Assembly (NCBI RefSeq): GCF_003353015.1
Contig: NZ_QREM01000007.1
Coordinates: 597,831 to 644,205, forward strand
Length of the DNA stretch: 46,375 nucleotides
Direction of reading: 5' to 3'
Source of the DNA: Xanthomonas arboricola
Lineage (GTDB): Bacteria; Pseudomonadota; Gammaproteobacteria; Xanthomonadales; Xanthomonadaceae
Part shown: piece after piece, positions 18,011-27,447 of the stretch
Position numbering within the stretch: the first letter of the stretch is position 1
How the letters are laid out: the number at the start of each line of letters is the position of its first letter
Position numbers and translations under genes: made by a program
Notes under the pieces: generated by a model
Seen by the model: only the letters and a program-made list of their open reading frames with translations
Databases searched by the model: none
What the model was told of the DNA's origin: nothing

Positions 18011-18589
18011 ATGGCCGGACTTCGCATCATCAAGAAGTATCCCAATCGCCGTCTCTACGACACGGAAATTTCCAGCTACATCACCATCGAGGACGTGCGC
18101 CAGCTCATCATCGACGGCGAAGAATTCGAGGTACGCGACGCCAAGAGCGGCGAAGACCTCAGTCGCGCGGTCCTGCTGCAGATCATTGCCGACCGCGAAC
18201 AGGATGGCGAACCCATGCTGTCGACCCAGCTGCTGAGCCAGATCATCCGTTTCTACGGCGACTCGCTGCAGGGCTTCATGGGCAACTACCTGGAGCGCAG
18301 CATGCAGGTGTTCCTGGATCAGCAGCAGCAGTTCCGCCAGCAGATGGGCAACCTGCTCGGGCAGACCCCGTGGGCGATGATGAACCAGCTGACCGAGCGC
18401 AACCTGGAGTTGTGGCAGGAGTTCCAGCGCAACTTCGGCGCCGGCTTCGGGCGTCCGGGCGGCCCTGGCACGCCGCCGTCCCCGCCTGGTGCCAACAGCA
18501 TGGGCAGCGGCCCGATGGGCACCGGCACGCACGGTCACGGTACTGCCGGTAGCGCCGGAACCACCGGCAAGGCCCGCAACCGCGGGTAA
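18011..18589 (+). CDS. phaR: Polyhydroxyalkanoate synthesis repressor PhaR
   Basis: A 192-residue transcriptional regulator that represses phasin and related genes and is released by binding polyhydroxyalkanoate. Residues 3-65 are the highly conserved PHB accumulation DNA-binding domain (LRIIKKYPNRRLYDTEISSYIT). Residues 70-150 are helical with a glutamine-rich stretch (DQQQQFRQQM). The last 40 residues are a low-complexity Gly/Pro/Ser/Thr tail, probably disordered. The ATG at 18011 gives the family N-terminus. It follows phaB after 159 bases containing repeated TGC-rich palindromes that may be its own operator. Confidence 0.93.
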   Translation: MAGLRIIKKYPNRRLYDTEISSYITIEDVRQLIIDGEEFEVRDAKSGEDLSRAVLLQIIADREQDGEPMLSTQLLSQIIRFYGDSLQGFMGNYLERSMQVFLDQQQQFRQQMGNLLGQTPWAMMNQLTERNLELWQEFQRNFGAGFGRPGGPGTPPSPPGANSMGSGPMGTGTHGHGTAGSAGTTGKARNRG

Positions 18590-18635
18590 CGCAGGCGCGG
18601 CGCCTGGAGCGTGAAACACCCCACGGCGTCGCCAG

Positions 18636-19601
18636 TCAGCGGCCGGCCTGCTCCGCGCAGGCCGCGCAGATCCGCTCCACGTGGTAGCCACGGGCGCGCA
18701 GGCGCTCCACCACGCCATCGTTCCCCAGCAGGTGCAGCGCACCGACCACCACCAGCGTGGTCCCGCTGCCTTTGCCGAGCCGCTGTTCCAGCCGCGGCAC
18801 CCAGCGCGCATTGCGTTCGACATTGATGTCCTGGTACAGCGCCGGGTAGTGCCTGCGCATTTCTTCGGCCATCTGCGTGGACAGCATGCGCACATCGCCG
18901 TTGCGCCACGCCGCGTGCAACTGACGCAGCTGATCGGTGGTACCGGCGTCGTCCAGCGCCTCCTCCAGCAGCTGATGCTGCTCGGTGGGCGACATGCCGT
19001 CGAGCAAGGCAATCTGCTCCTGGGCGCGCTCCAGCCCATCGGCCGGTTTACCCTGGGCTTGCGCCTGCGCCATCAGGTAATGGTCCAGACCGGCCTTCGG
19101 ATCCATGCCTTGCCGGCTCATCTCCGCCAGGCTGATCGTCAACGCCACGAACCAGGGTTCCAGTGGCTGCAAACTGTCCACCGGCATCCCGTGCTTGCGT
19201 GCGTAGGCGGTCAGCGCCTGCCAGGTCTTGGCATCCAGCACGTCCTGCAGGCGCCGCCCGTCGCTGCGCCGCGCCGCCTGCAGCATGCGGCCGGCCAGCT
19301 CGGGCGATTGCGCGTCGGACGGCGGCAGTTCGAACACCAGCCGGTCGGCCTTGGCGAAGGCCTGCATCACCTCCGGCGACAAGGGGTAATCGCTGGGCTT
19401 GAGCACATGGAACGAGCCCAGCAGATACAGCGTGCCGCCCTTGCCATCGACCTTCCACAACAACGGCACCGGCGGACCGGCAGGCGTGTCGTTGCCGGCA
19501 CGTGCCCACGCCGGCGCACCCGCCCCGCTCCATAGCGCCACAGCGATCACCGCGGCGCTGCACCAGGCGACCAGCCGGATGCGCATGCCTGCCTTCACCA
19601 C
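18636..19601 (-). CDS. TraB/GumN family protein, exported
   Basis: A 321-residue protein with an N-terminal signal peptide (hydrophobic core about 9-33, ending near APAWA) and the TraB/GumN domain. Family hallmarks are LYLLGSFHVLKPSDYPL near residue 57, with the GSxH motif, and the C-terminal VVVGALHLLGNDGVVERLRARGYHVE with GxxH...G. These belong to a predicted metalloprotease-like fold shared with animal Tiki proteins, but the substrate is unknown. A second possible start is the ATG at residue 6. It lies 15 bases after the DUF1684 gene, so it is probably the last gene of the mutL-side transcript. Confidence 0.85.
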   Translation of the reverse strand: MVKAGMRIRLVAWCSAAVIAVALWSGAGAPAWARAGNDTPAGPPVPLLWKVDGKGGTLYLLGSFHVLKPSDYPLSPEVMQAFAKADRLVFELPPSDAQSPELAGRMLQAARRSDGRRLQDVLDAKTWQALTAYARKHGMPVDSLQPLEPWFVALTISLAEMSRQGMDPKAGLDHYLMAQAQAQGKPADGLERAQEQIALLDGMSPTEQHQLLEEALDDAGTTDQLRQLHAAWRNGDVRMLSTQMAEEMRRHYPALYQDINVERNARWVPRLEQRLGKGSGTTLVVVGALHLLGNDGVVERLRARGYHVERICAACAEQAGR

Positions 19602-19616
19602 GTCGATCTCTCCATG

Positions 19617-20552
19617 TCAGTGCGGCACCTTGTAGGTTTTTTCCCCGGCCGACACTGCCAGGTCGATGCGATTTTCCGGCGGCGGCAGCGGACAGGTCGC
19701 AAACGGAGTGAACGCGCACGGCGGGTTGTAGGCACGATTGAAATCCACGACCACATGTCCTGAGGCGTCGGGCACGCCCAGGTCCAGGAAGCGCCCGGCC
19801 GGATAGCTGCCGTGCCCGCTGGTGCGGTCGGCGAACACCACGAACATCGGCTGCCCCGGTTCGCCGATGGTCTGCAGCCGATACGTCTTGCCATCGCGCT
19901 CGAAGGCGATCGCCCCGGCGTTGGGCTGCTCGCTGCTGATGCCAACGATGTCCACGATCGGGATGGTCTTGCCGACCGCGTTGGGCACGTAGCGCGCGCG
20001 GATGCGCCAGGACGGCTCGGCCGGCCAGTACTCCAGCCCGGCGAAATGGCTGCGCGAGGGCGCGTCGGCATGCTTGACCCGCAGCGCGTTGCGGTCGCCG
20101 CGATGGATCAGGCTCAACACGCCCTTGCCGTCATCGAAGCGGATGAAGGTCGGCTGCGGGTCGCGATCGGACTGGAAGCGGATCCTGCCCGACAGCGGCT
20201 TGCCGTCGACGCTCAAGGCTGCGCCGCGCTCGGGCACGAACCACAGCGTATCGGCCCCGGTCACGACCATGCCCATCTTGGGCGGCCCGACCGCCAGCCT
20301 GATGCCGCTGTCGGCACTGCTGCCGATGTAGTGCGCCTTCAGCGACAGCCAGTGCAGGCCGACCAGGCTGGTCCAGCCATCGGGCGCGCGCAACGCGGTC
20401 AGGCGCGCTGCGCGCCAGGCCGCGTTGTCGGCCAGGAAGGCCTTGTCGGGCGCGACCGCCGCCGGTGGTGGTGCCTCCCTGCCGCAGCCGGCCAGCACCG
20501 CACACACCAGCATGCCGAGCAGCCAGTGATTCCCCTTGTGCAATACAGCCAT
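19617..20552 (-). CDS. DUF1684 domain lipoprotein
   Basis: A 311-residue predicted lipoprotein: hydrophobic segment 10-21, then lipobox LAGC with Cys23. The rest is a DUF1684 domain of unknown biochemical function, with conserved stretches DGWTSLVGLHWLSLK, GRIRFQSDRDPQPTFIRFDDG, RYVPNAVGKTIPI and a strongly conserved end, DFNRAYNPPCAFTPFATCPLPPPENRI. The ATG overlaps the last base of the mutL stop (TGATG), indicating translational coupling. The linkage to mutL is probably transcriptional rather than functional. In-frame sequence further upstream lies within mutL and was not used. Confidence 0.85.
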   Translation of the reverse strand: MAVLHKGNHWLLGMLVCAVLAGCGREAPPPAAVAPDKAFLADNAAWRAARLTALRAPDGWTSLVGLHWLSLKAHYIGSSADSGIRLAVGPPKMGMVVTGADTLWFVPERGAALSVDGKPLSGRIRFQSDRDPQPTFIRFDDGKGVLSLIHRGDRNALRVKHADAPSRSHFAGLEYWPAEPSWRIRARYVPNAVGKTIPIVDIVGISSEQPNAGAIAFERDGKTYRLQTIGEPGQPMFVVFADRTSGHGSYPAGRFLDLGVPDASGHVVVDFNRAYNPPCAFTPFATCPLPPPENRIDLAVSAGEKTYKVPH

Positions 20553-22417
20553 CAACGCCCCCTCAGGAACCAGCGATCGATTTCGCCCAGCGTAAACCGT
20601 GCCCAGGTCGGCCGGCCATGGTTGCATTGACCCGAGCGCTCGGTGATTTCCATGTCGCGCAGCAGCGCGTTCATTTCCGGCACGGTCAGGCGCCGGTTCG
20701 CGCGCACCGCGCCGTGGCACGCCATGGTGGAGAGCAGTTCGTCGCGCGCACCGGCAATGCGCCGGCTCTGGCCATGCTCGCGCAGGTCGCCGAGCACATC
20801 GCGCAACAGCGCCTCCGGCTCGGCATTGGCAAGCAGCGCAGGAATGCTGCGCACATGCAGCGATTGCGGACCGGCGCGGGTGATCTCGAAACCCAGGCTG
20901 GCCAGCGTGTCGGCTTCACGCTCGGCGGTGTCGGCCTCGCGCTCGCCCACCGCCAGCGTCATCGGCACCAACAGCGGTTGCGCGTGCAGGCCGATGCTGT
21001 CGTGCGCGTTCTTGAGCCGCTCGTAGCCGATGCGCTCGTGCGCGGCATGCATGTCCACCACGATCAGGCCTTCGGCGTTCTCGGCCAGGATGTAGATGCC
21101 GTGCAACTGCGCCACGGCATAGCCCAGCGGCGGCACGCCGCTGTCTGCGGCAGTTGCCGGCAGGCCCATTCCCGCGCCCTCGGGCAAGCCTGCCGACTGC
21201 TGCTGCGCGCCACTGGGCGGCGGCGCATACAGCGCGCTGTAGGCCGCACGGGCCTCATCCACACGCAGGCCCAGCGGGGTCTGCGACGGCGTCCACTGGC
21301 CGTAGCCGGCACCACCGCCGCCACGACTGCTTCCGCTTCCGTAGCCTGGACGATCGAGCATGCCTCCCGGTACCGCACCGGCATCGCTGACACCTTCGGT
21401 CCCGAGACTGTTGGGCATCGCGCCGGCGCGCGTCTGCGCCAGTGCGTCCTGCAGGGTGCGGTAGACGAAGTCGTGGATCAGCCGCGCCTCGCGGAACCGC
21501 ACCTCGTGCTTGGCCGGATGCACGTTGACGTCCACGCGCGCCGGATCCAGCTCCAGGAACAGCACGTAGGCCGGCTGGCGACCATGGAACAGCACATCGC
21601 CATAGGCCATCTTGACCGCGTGCGCGACGCTGCGATCGCGCACCGAGCGGCCGTTGACGTAGAGATACTGCTGGTCGGTACTGGCGCGCGAGTAATGCGG
21701 CTGGGCGACCCAGCCGTGCAGCCGCAGACCGGCGCCGCTGTGATCCACGCGCAAGGCCTGCCGCGCGAAATCCTCGCCCAGGGTCTCGCCCAGACGCGCG
21801 TCCGAATACAGGTCGCCCGGCTTGTAGCGACGCGAGGGTTTGCCGTTGTGCGAAACCCGCAGCTCCACATCCGGACGCGCCAACGCCAGCGAACGCAGCC
21901 ACTCTTCGATATGCCCCAGCTCGGTACGCTCGGCACGCAGGAACTTGCGCCGCGCCGGCACGTTGAAGAACAGCTCGCGCACTTCGACCGTGGTGCCGGG
22001 CGCGTGTGCACGCGGCATCACCTCGCCCAGGCGACCGCCGTCGATCTCCAGCGCGGAGCCATGTTCGGCATCGTGGCGGCGCGAGATCAGGGTGAAACGG
22101 CTGACCGAGGCGATCGACGGCAGCGCTTCGCCACGAAAGCCGAGCGTGGCCACGGTCTCCAGATCGTCCAGCGACGCGATCTTGCTGGTGGCATGCCGCG
22201 ACACCGCCAGCGGCAGCTCGGCGGGGGCGATGCCGCCGCCGTTGTCGCGGATGCGGATCAGCCGCACGCCGCCCTCTTCCAGCTCGATATCCACGCGGGT
22301 GGCGCCGGCATCGAGTGCGTTTTCGACCAGTTCCTTGACCACCGATGCAGGCCGCTCGACGACTTCGCCGGCGGCAATCTGGTTGATCAGGATCTCGGGG
22401 AGCTGACGGATCGCCAT
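20552..22417 (-). CDS. mutL: DNA mismatch repair protein MutL with endonuclease-type C-terminus
   Basis: A 621-residue mismatch-repair protein linking MutS recognition to strand removal. The N-terminal GHKL ATPase is complete: [35 protein letters not shown] and GFRGEAL. A Pro/Gly/Ala-rich linker follows (about 340-430). The C-terminal domain carries [12 protein letters not shown] (455-466), which fits the DQHA(X)2E(X)4E endonuclease motif with Met for Gln, together with ACHGAVRAN and CNHGRPT (from C598), the zinc-site motifs. This MutL should therefore nick DNA itself, as in bacteria lacking MutH; that is inferred from motifs. Confidence 0.95.
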   Translation of the reverse strand: MAIRQLPEILINQIAAGEVVERPASVVKELVENALDAGATRVDIELEEGGVRLIRIRDNGGGIAPAELPLAVSRHATSKIASLDDLETVATLGFRGEALPSIASVSRFTLISRRHDAEHGSALEIDGGRLGEVMPRAHAPGTTVEVRELFFNVPARRKFLRAERTELGHIEEWLRSLALARPDVELRVSHNGKPSRRYKPGDLYSDARLGETLGEDFARQALRVDHSGAGLRLHGWVAQPHYSRASTDQQYLYVNGRSVRDRSVAHAVKMAYGDVLFHGRQPAYVLFLELDPARVDVNVHPAKHEVRFREARLIHDFVYRTLQDALAQTRAGAMPNSLGTEGVSDAGAVPGGMLDRPGYGSGSSRGGGGAGYGQWTPSQTPLGLRVDEARAAYSALYAPPPSGAQQQSAGLPEGAGMGLPATAADSGVPPLGYAVAQLHGIYILAENAEGLIVVDMHAAHERIGYERLKNAHDSIGLHAQPLLVPMTLAVGEREADTAEREADTLASLGFEITRAGPQSLHVRSIPALLANAEPEALLRDVLGDLREHGQSRRIAGARDELLSTMACHGAVRANRRLTVPEMNALLRDMEITERSGQCNHGRPTWARFTLGEIDRWFLRGR

Positions 22418-22554
22418 CAGCGAAGGCGCCCGCGCTGGGCATGCACCGCAAGGCGCATCGAGGGTGTAGCAGGCAAGGCAGACGTCGGCACGGCAATCCG
22501 GCGGCGCGCAGGCGCCGTCATCGAGGAATCAGTGCGGAATGATAGCCGAGCGGC

Positions 22555-24252
22555 TCAGCGGCTGCCGCCGGCCACGGTGCCGACGCCGGCATCGGCTTCG
22601 GCCTGCGCGCGCGCAGCAAACAGGGTGCCTGGTGGCGGCTGGCGGGTGAAGAAGGTATCGATGCCATCCAGCACGGCCGCGGCGATCTTGCGCTGGTAGG
22701 CCGGGTCGATCAGGCGACGCTCTTCGTCCGGATTGGAAATGAAGGCAGTCTCCACCAGCATCGCCGGCATGTCGGAGGTGCGCAACACCGCGAAGTTGGC
22801 GCGTTCCAGCTGCGGCTTGTGGTTGTTGCCGATCCGCTTGAGGCCGCCGAGCACGTGTCCTGCCGCATCCTCGGAGGCCTTCATGTGGCCGCTCTGCGCC
22901 AGATCCAGCAGCACATTGGCCAGCGTGCTTTCGGTCTGCTGCAGACGCACGCCGCCGACCAGGTCGGCGGCATTTTCCTTGTCGGCCAGCCAGCGCGCGC
23001 GCTGCGAGGACGCCCCCTTGGTCGACAGCACATAGACCGACGAGCCGGTCGCGCTTCGGTTCTCGGCAGCGTCGGCATGGATGGAGATGAAGATGTCGGC
23101 CTTGGCGGCGCGTGCCTTCTGTGCGCGCATCGGCAGCGGAATGAACACGTCGGTATCGCGGGTCAGGTAGGCCTTCATGCCGGGCGTGGCGTTGATCTGG
23201 CGCGCCAGCTCGCGACCGACGGCCAGGGTGACGTCCTTTTCGCGCTTGCCGGTGGGGCCCATGGCGCCCGGATCCTGGCCACCGTGTCCGGGATCGATCG
23301 CGACGATCAACGGCCGCATGCCCGGTGCCATCTTGATCCGCGAGGCCTCGCTGGGCAGCACCGGACGAGGCGGCAGGTCGTCGGCGTCCGCCGCGGCAAC
23401 GCCGCCGGCCGTATTCGGTGTGGCGGTCACGCTAGTGCCGGACGCGGTGCCCACTGGCGCATTGCCCCCATTCAAGATGGCAGCCGGGGATGCGGCGCCG
23501 CCTGGCAGCGCCGAAGCACCGGCGGTGGAGGCGTTGACGCGATTCTGGGCGTTGCCGGCAGTGCCTGCCTGCGCGGCGGTGCTGGTCGCCGCAGTCGTGG
23601 CGGCGCCTGGACGCGGTGTCGGCACGCCGGTGGCGACCGTGGTCGGTACCGGCGCCGGGGTCACGCTGGGCATGGCCGACGCAGGGACATACGGTGCGGG
23701 CGCCGGCGCAGGCGGCACCACCGACGCACGCTGCGCAGACGCCGCCAGTGCCGCGGTTGCGCGCGCGGCTTCGGATTGCGCATCGGCCGGGCGTGGAGGT
23801 GGCGGCGCGGCAGGTGTCGTCGCGTTGGCAGCCACCGTTCCGGCGGAGACCGGCGAATCGCCCGGCCACTCGATCACCAATGTCGATGCACTGCCCAGCG
23901 TCTGCATCTGCGGCTTCAACGGCGTCACCGGCGTCGCCAGCTCGAAGACCACCCGGAAGGTGCCCGGCACCGGTTGGCCGGTCCGCACCGAGGTCACCAG
24001 GCCGGCAGCGGGCGGTAGCTTGAGACCGCGCACACCGGAGGAATCGGGGAAATCCACCACCAGCCGATTGGGGTTGGCCAGCGACAGCGTCTTGAATCCG
24101 CCGCTGCCGGCCAGCTGGATCTCTGCACGCGTGCCGGTGGCGCCGGCGCTGATGCCGACACCCTTGATTTCGCCGGCCCAGGCAGCAAAAACCGCCAGGC
24201 TGAGGCTGGCGGTCAGGGCGGAAACACAAAACTGGCGGAACCCCGGTGTCAT
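22555..24252 (-). CDS. amiC: N-acetylmuramoyl-L-alanine amidase with AMIN domain (AmiC/AmiB type)
   Basis: A 565-residue periplasmic amidase that splits septal peptidoglycan during cell separation. A signal peptide (about 1-27) is followed by an AMIN targeting domain (about 30-135), a long Ala/Pro/Thr/Gly-rich linker (about 140-305) and the Amidase_3 domain. Zinc and catalytic positions are visible: H323 in AIDPGHGG, Glu in KREKDV, H392 in SIHADA and Glu in MLVETAFISNP. The linker is longer than in E. coli AmiC. The ATG at 24252 begins the signal peptide; a GTG at 24270 would add six residues. It sits between tsaE and mutL. Confidence 0.9.
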   Translation of the reverse strand: MTPGFRQFCVSALTASLSLAVFAAWAGEIKGVGISAGATGTRAEIQLAGSGGFKTLSLANPNRLVVDFPDSSGVRGLKLPPAAGLVTSVRTGQPVPGTFRVVFELATPVTPLKPQMQTLGSASTLVIEWPGDSPVSAGTVAANATTPAAPPPPRPADAQSEAARATAALAASAQRASVVPPAPAPAPYVPASAMPSVTPAPVPTTVATGVPTPRPGAATTAATSTAAQAGTAGNAQNRVNASTAGASALPGGAASPAAILNGGNAPVGTASGTSVTATPNTAGGVAAADADDLPPRPVLPSEASRIKMAPGMRPLIVAIDPGHGGQDPGAMGPTGKREKDVTLAVGRELARQINATPGMKAYLTRDTDVFIPLPMRAQKARAAKADIFISIHADAAENRSATGSSVYVLSTKGASSQRARWLADKENAADLVGGVRLQQTESTLANVLLDLAQSGHMKASEDAAGHVLGGLKRIGNNHKPQLERANFAVLRTSDMPAMLVETAFISNPDEERRLIDPAYQRKIAAAVLDGIDTFFTRQPPPGTLFAARAQAEADAGVGTVAGGSR

Positions 24253-24322
24253 GGCGCTGGATTCAATCACCCGAGCGTGTGAATTGCAAGGTAATTTCCC
24301 TTAATAATCCACAACCTGGCGT

Positions 24323-24823
24323 TCATTGTTGCGGTGAGCTGGCAAAAAGGGACTGCAACTGCGGCAGCTCTGACAGCCGCGTCAGCCAGTCGCGCCCGGT
24401 TTGGCTGCGGCCCAGCAGCGTGACGCTGCGACCCTCGCCGTCGACCGCCAGTTCCACGTCCAGATCCACCGGCGGCAACGCGCCCGCGCCGCGCTCGGGC
24501 CATTCGACCAGCCACAGGCTCGCGCTGCCCTCGTCGAGCCCGAGAAAATCCAGTTCCCCGGCCTGTCCGATGCGATACAGATCCAGGTGCCAGGCCTCGT
24601 CGCCGGTGCTGAGCGGATAACGCTCGACCAGGGTGTAGGTGGGGCTGCGGATCGGGCCGGTGACGCCGAGTGCACGCAGCAGCGCACGCGCCAGGGTGGA
24701 CTTGCCTGAGCCGAGATCGCCATGCAGTTGCACCATCGCGCGGGTGGGCCGTACCGCGGCCAGGGCCTGCCCCAGGGTGTCGGTAGCCTGCGCATCGGCC
24801 AGGTGTGCGCTGCGTTGGTTCAT
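24323..24823 (-). CDS. tsaE: tRNA threonylcarbamoyladenosine biosynthesis ATPase TsaE
   Basis: A 166-residue P-loop ATPase that works with TsaB and TsaD to install threonylcarbamoyl on A37 of ANN-decoding tRNAs. Walker A is GDLGSGKST (near 35-43), followed by the family motif IRSPTYTLVERYP, HLDLYRIG and LDFLGLDE. The ATG overlaps the stop of the nnrE/D gene by four bases (ATGA), so translation is probably coupled. The C-terminal 25 residues or so are less conserved. Confidence 0.93.
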   Translation of the reverse strand: MNQRSAHLADAQATDTLGQALAAVRPTRAMVQLHGDLGSGKSTLARALLRALGVTGPIRSPTYTLVERYPLSTGDEAWHLDLYRIGQAGELDFLGLDEGSASLWLVEWPERGAGALPPVDLDVELAVDGEGRSVTLLGRSQTGRDWLTRLSELPQLQSLFASSPQQ

Positions 24824-26307
24824 GCGCTGGCTCCGGCATTGGCGAGGCGACGCAGTTCGGGCAGCAGATCGGTCGGCAGCAGGCCGCGCTCGCCTGCGCG
24901 CGCAGCCGCATCGCCGGCGCAGGCATGCAGCAAGGCGCCCAGGCTTGCAGCATCGAACGGCGACCAGCCCTGCGCCAGCAGGGCGGCGATCACCCCGGTC
25001 AGCAGGTCGCCCATGCCGCCGACCGCCATGCCCGGATTGCCGGCGTCGATGATGCGCGGCACCGCCTGCGGCGCGGCGATCACGCTGCCGGCGCCCTTGA
25101 GCACCACCACGGCATCGAATTGTTTGGCCAAGGCGTCTGCGGCAGCCAGGCGGTCGTGCTGAACCTGCGCGGTCGACATCCCCAGCAGGCGACCGGCTTC
25201 GCCCGGATGCGGGGTCAGCACCCGCGGGCCGCGCGTCGGCAGCGGGTGGGCGGCCAGCAGGTTGAGGCCATCGGCATCGATGACGACCGCGCTGTCCGAC
25301 GCCAGCACGCCATGCCACAACGACTGCGCCCAGGCGTCCTGGCCCAGGCCCGGCCCCAGTGCGACCACGTCGGCCGCATCGGCCAGCGCGGAGATGTCGT
25401 CGCCGGCCTGCAGCGCGCGCGCCATCGCTTCCGGGCAGCGCGCCAGCAGCGGCGCGACATGCTCGGCGCGGGTGGCGACCTGCACCAGCCCTGCGCCGCT
25501 GCGCAAGGCCGCTTCGGCGGTCAGCAGGATCGCGCCGCCGCTGCCAAGGTTGCCGCCGACACACAACACGCGCCCGGATTCGCCCTTGTGCGTATTGCGC
25601 CGGCGCGGGCGCAACTGCGCGGCCAGGGCGCCGAACTCCCAGCTGTGCGCGGCCGGCGTCAGCCCGTCGAATGCCGCATCCGGCACGTCCAGCGACGCGA
25701 CGGCGCGCGTGCCGGCATGCTCCAGCGCATCGCCGGTGTAGAGCCCCACGTGCGGCACGATGAACTGCAAGGTGGCCTGCGCGCGCACCGCGGCACCGAA
25801 GGCCACGCCGTGATCGGCATCGATGCCGCTGGGCACATCCAGCGCCAACACCGGCACGCCGGCGGCGTTGATGGCGTCGATCAACGCGCCGGTCTCGCTG
25901 TCGGGCGCGCGGTTGAGGCCGATGCCGAACAGTGCATCGACGATCACATCGGCCTGCGCCAGCGGAGACGGAAACAGGTCGATCGCACCGCCCACGCCCA
26001 GATAGTCGGTGCAGGCGCGTTGCGCCAGCGGCGCGGCCGGGCCGTGCCCGGGCAGATGCACCACCTGCACCTGGCGCCCGGCCCGCTGCGCCAGGCGTGC
26101 CAGCACATACCCATCGCCGCCGTTGTTGCCGATACCGCAGACCACCACGATGCGGCGCGCCTGCGGCCAGCGTTCCAGCAGATGCTGCCAGGCGGCCTGC
26201 CCGGCGCGTTGCATCAAGGTGTAGCCGTCGCCGCCGAGCAGCGTGGTGGCCTGCGTGTCCAGCCTGCGCGCGGCGGCGGTGTCGTAAAGATCGAGCGGTG
26301 CGTACAT
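24820..26307 (-). CDS. nnrE/nnrD: Bifunctional NAD(P)HX epimerase/dehydratase (NnrE-NnrD, YjeF type)
   Basis: A 495-residue fused metabolite-repair enzyme. The N-terminal YjeF domain (about 1-215) epimerises damaged NAD(P)HX and contains CGIGNNGGDGYVLARL and LDVPSGIDAD. The C-terminal carbohydrate-kinase-like domain (about 225-495) dehydrates S-NAD(P)HX, with VVLKGAGSVIA and GNPGMAVGGMGDLLTGVIAA holding the GGxGD active-site turn. The start at 26307 lies 24 bases from the divergent queG start, and a TAGAAT hexamer ends seven bases before the ATG, so the message may be leaderless. It heads the nnrE/D-tsaE-amiC-mutL run. Confidence 0.93.
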   Translation of the reverse strand: MYAPLDLYDTAAARRLDTQATTLLGGDGYTLMQRAGQAAWQHLLERWPQARRIVVVCGIGNNGGDGYVLARLAQRAGRQVQVVHLPGHGPAAPLAQRACTDYLGVGGAIDLFPSPLAQADVIVDALFGIGLNRAPDSETGALIDAINAAGVPVLALDVPSGIDADHGVAFGAAVRAQATLQFIVPHVGLYTGDALEHAGTRAVASLDVPDAAFDGLTPAAHSWEFGALAAQLRPRRRNTHKGESGRVLCVGGNLGSGGAILLTAEAALRSGAGLVQVATRAEHVAPLLARCPEAMARALQAGDDISALADAADVVALGPGLGQDAWAQSLWHGVLASDSAVVIDADGLNLLAAHPLPTRGPRVLTPHPGEAGRLLGMSTAQVQHDRLAAADALAKQFDAVVVLKGAGSVIAAPQAVPRIIDAGNPGMAVGGMGDLLTGVIAALLAQGWSPFDAASLGALLHACAGDAAARAGERGLLPTDLLPELRRLANAGASA

Positions 26308-26314
26308 GCCGGGA

Positions 26315-26324
26315 ATTCTATACT
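26315..26324. promoter_or_regulatory. Overlapping divergent -10 elements for nnrE/D and queG
   Basis: On the minus strand TAGAAT (26320-26315) ends seven bases before the nnrE/D ATG. On the plus strand TATACT (26319-26324) ends seven bases before the queG ATG. The two hexamers overlap by two bases, and neither start has a Shine-Dalgarno. Only weak -35 matches are seen, inside the opposite coding regions. Confidence 0.55.
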
Positions 26325-26331
26325 TGTCGCC

Positions 26332-27399
26332 ATGTCTGCCGTCCTCGCCCGCCCCGACCCCACCGACGCTGCCGCGCGCATCCGTGCGCTTGCGCGCGAG
26401 GCCGGCTTCCAGCGCTGCGGCATCACCGGCATCGAGCTGGGCGAAGACGAGGGACACCTGCGCAGCTGGCTGGAAGAAGGCCTGTACGGGACCATGCACT
26501 GGATGGCCCAGCACGGCGACAAGCGCTCGCGCCCGCAGGAGCTGGTGCCCGGCACCTTGCGCGTGCTGTCGGTCGGCATGGACTACGGCCGCAAGGACGA
26601 CAGCGAAGCCTGGAACACCTTGCACGACGGCCGCCGCGCCTACGTGGCGCGCTACGCGCTGGGACGCGACTATCACAAGCTGATGCGCAACCGGCTGCAG
26701 AAACTGGCCCAGCGCATCCAGGGCGAAGTCGGCGCGTTCGGCTATCGGGTGTTCGTCGATTCGGCGCCGGTGCTGGAGCGCGCACTGGCGCGCAACGCGG
26801 GCCTGGGCTGGATCGGCAAACACACCTGCCTGATCGATCGCAATGGCGGGTCGTGGTTCTTCCTGGGCGAGATCTACCTCGACCTGCCCTTGCCGATCGA
26901 CACCCCGGCCACCGCGCATTGCGGCACCTGCACGCGCTGCATCGACATCTGCCCGACCCAGGCCATCATCGCCCCGTACCGGCTGGATGCGCGTCGCTGC
27001 ATCGCCTATCTCACCATCGAACACGAGGGCGCGATTCCCGAGCAGATGCGCAAGCCGATCGGCAACCGCATCTTCGGTTGCGACGACTGCCAGCTGGTCT
27101 GCCCCTGGAACAAGTTCGCCCAGCGCACCGACGAAGCCGATTTCCGCGCCCGCAACGCGCTGGATGTGGCAACGCTGCCGCAGCTGTTCGCCTGGGACGA
27201 AGACGAATTCCTGCGCCGCACCGAAGGCAGCCCGATCCGTCGCAGCGGCCATCAGCGGTGGTTGCGCAACATCGCCGTCGGCCTGGGCAATGCGCCCGGC
27301 ACGCCGGAGGTGCTGGCGGCACTGGAGGCGCGCCGTCACGACGCCTCGGAGCTGGTGCGCGAACACGTGGGCTGGGCACTGGCGCAACACGGGGTGTAG
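26332..27399 (+). CDS. queG: Epoxyqueuosine reductase QueG
   Basis: A 355-residue cobalamin- and iron-sulfur-dependent enzyme for the last step of queuosine synthesis in tRNA. The N-terminal catalytic domain includes YGRKDD and the substrate-site segment VDSAPVLERALARNAGLGWIGKHT, with likely catalytic D143. A bacterial ferredoxin-like domain provides two 4Fe-4S clusters through CGTCTRCIDICP and, further on, GCDDCQLVCPWN. A C-terminal HEAT-like tail follows. The ATG at 26332 is preceded by TATACT rather than a ribosome-binding site. It diverges from nnrE/D, its neighbour in many gammaproteobacteria. Confidence 0.95.
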   Translation: MSAVLARPDPTDAAARIRALAREAGFQRCGITGIELGEDEGHLRSWLEEGLYGTMHWMAQHGDKRSRPQELVPGTLRVLSVGMDYGRKDDSEAWNTLHDGRRAYVARYALGRDYHKLMRNRLQKLAQRIQGEVGAFGYRVFVDSAPVLERALARNAGLGWIGKHTCLIDRNGGSWFFLGEIYLDLPLPIDTPATAHCGTCTRCIDICPTQAIIAPYRLDARRCIAYLTIEHEGAIPEQMRKPIGNRIFGCDDCQLVCPWNKFAQRTDEADFRARNALDVATLPQLFAWDEDEFLRRTEGSPIRRSGHQRWLRNIAVGLGNAPGTPEVLAALEARRHDASELVREHVGWALAQHGV

Positions 27400-27441
27400 G
27401 TTTGCGCCCGATGCGCTCACGCATGCGCATCGCCGCTGCGG

Positions 27442-27447
27442 GATAAT
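27442..27447 (+). promoter_or_regulatory. -10-like element adjoining the xseA start (leaderless candidate)
   Basis: GATAAT is followed by six bases (GCGGCG) and the xseA ATG. No Shine-Dalgarno is present in the 54-base gap after queG. The spacing predicts a transcript beginning at or near the start codon. Confidence 0.45.
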
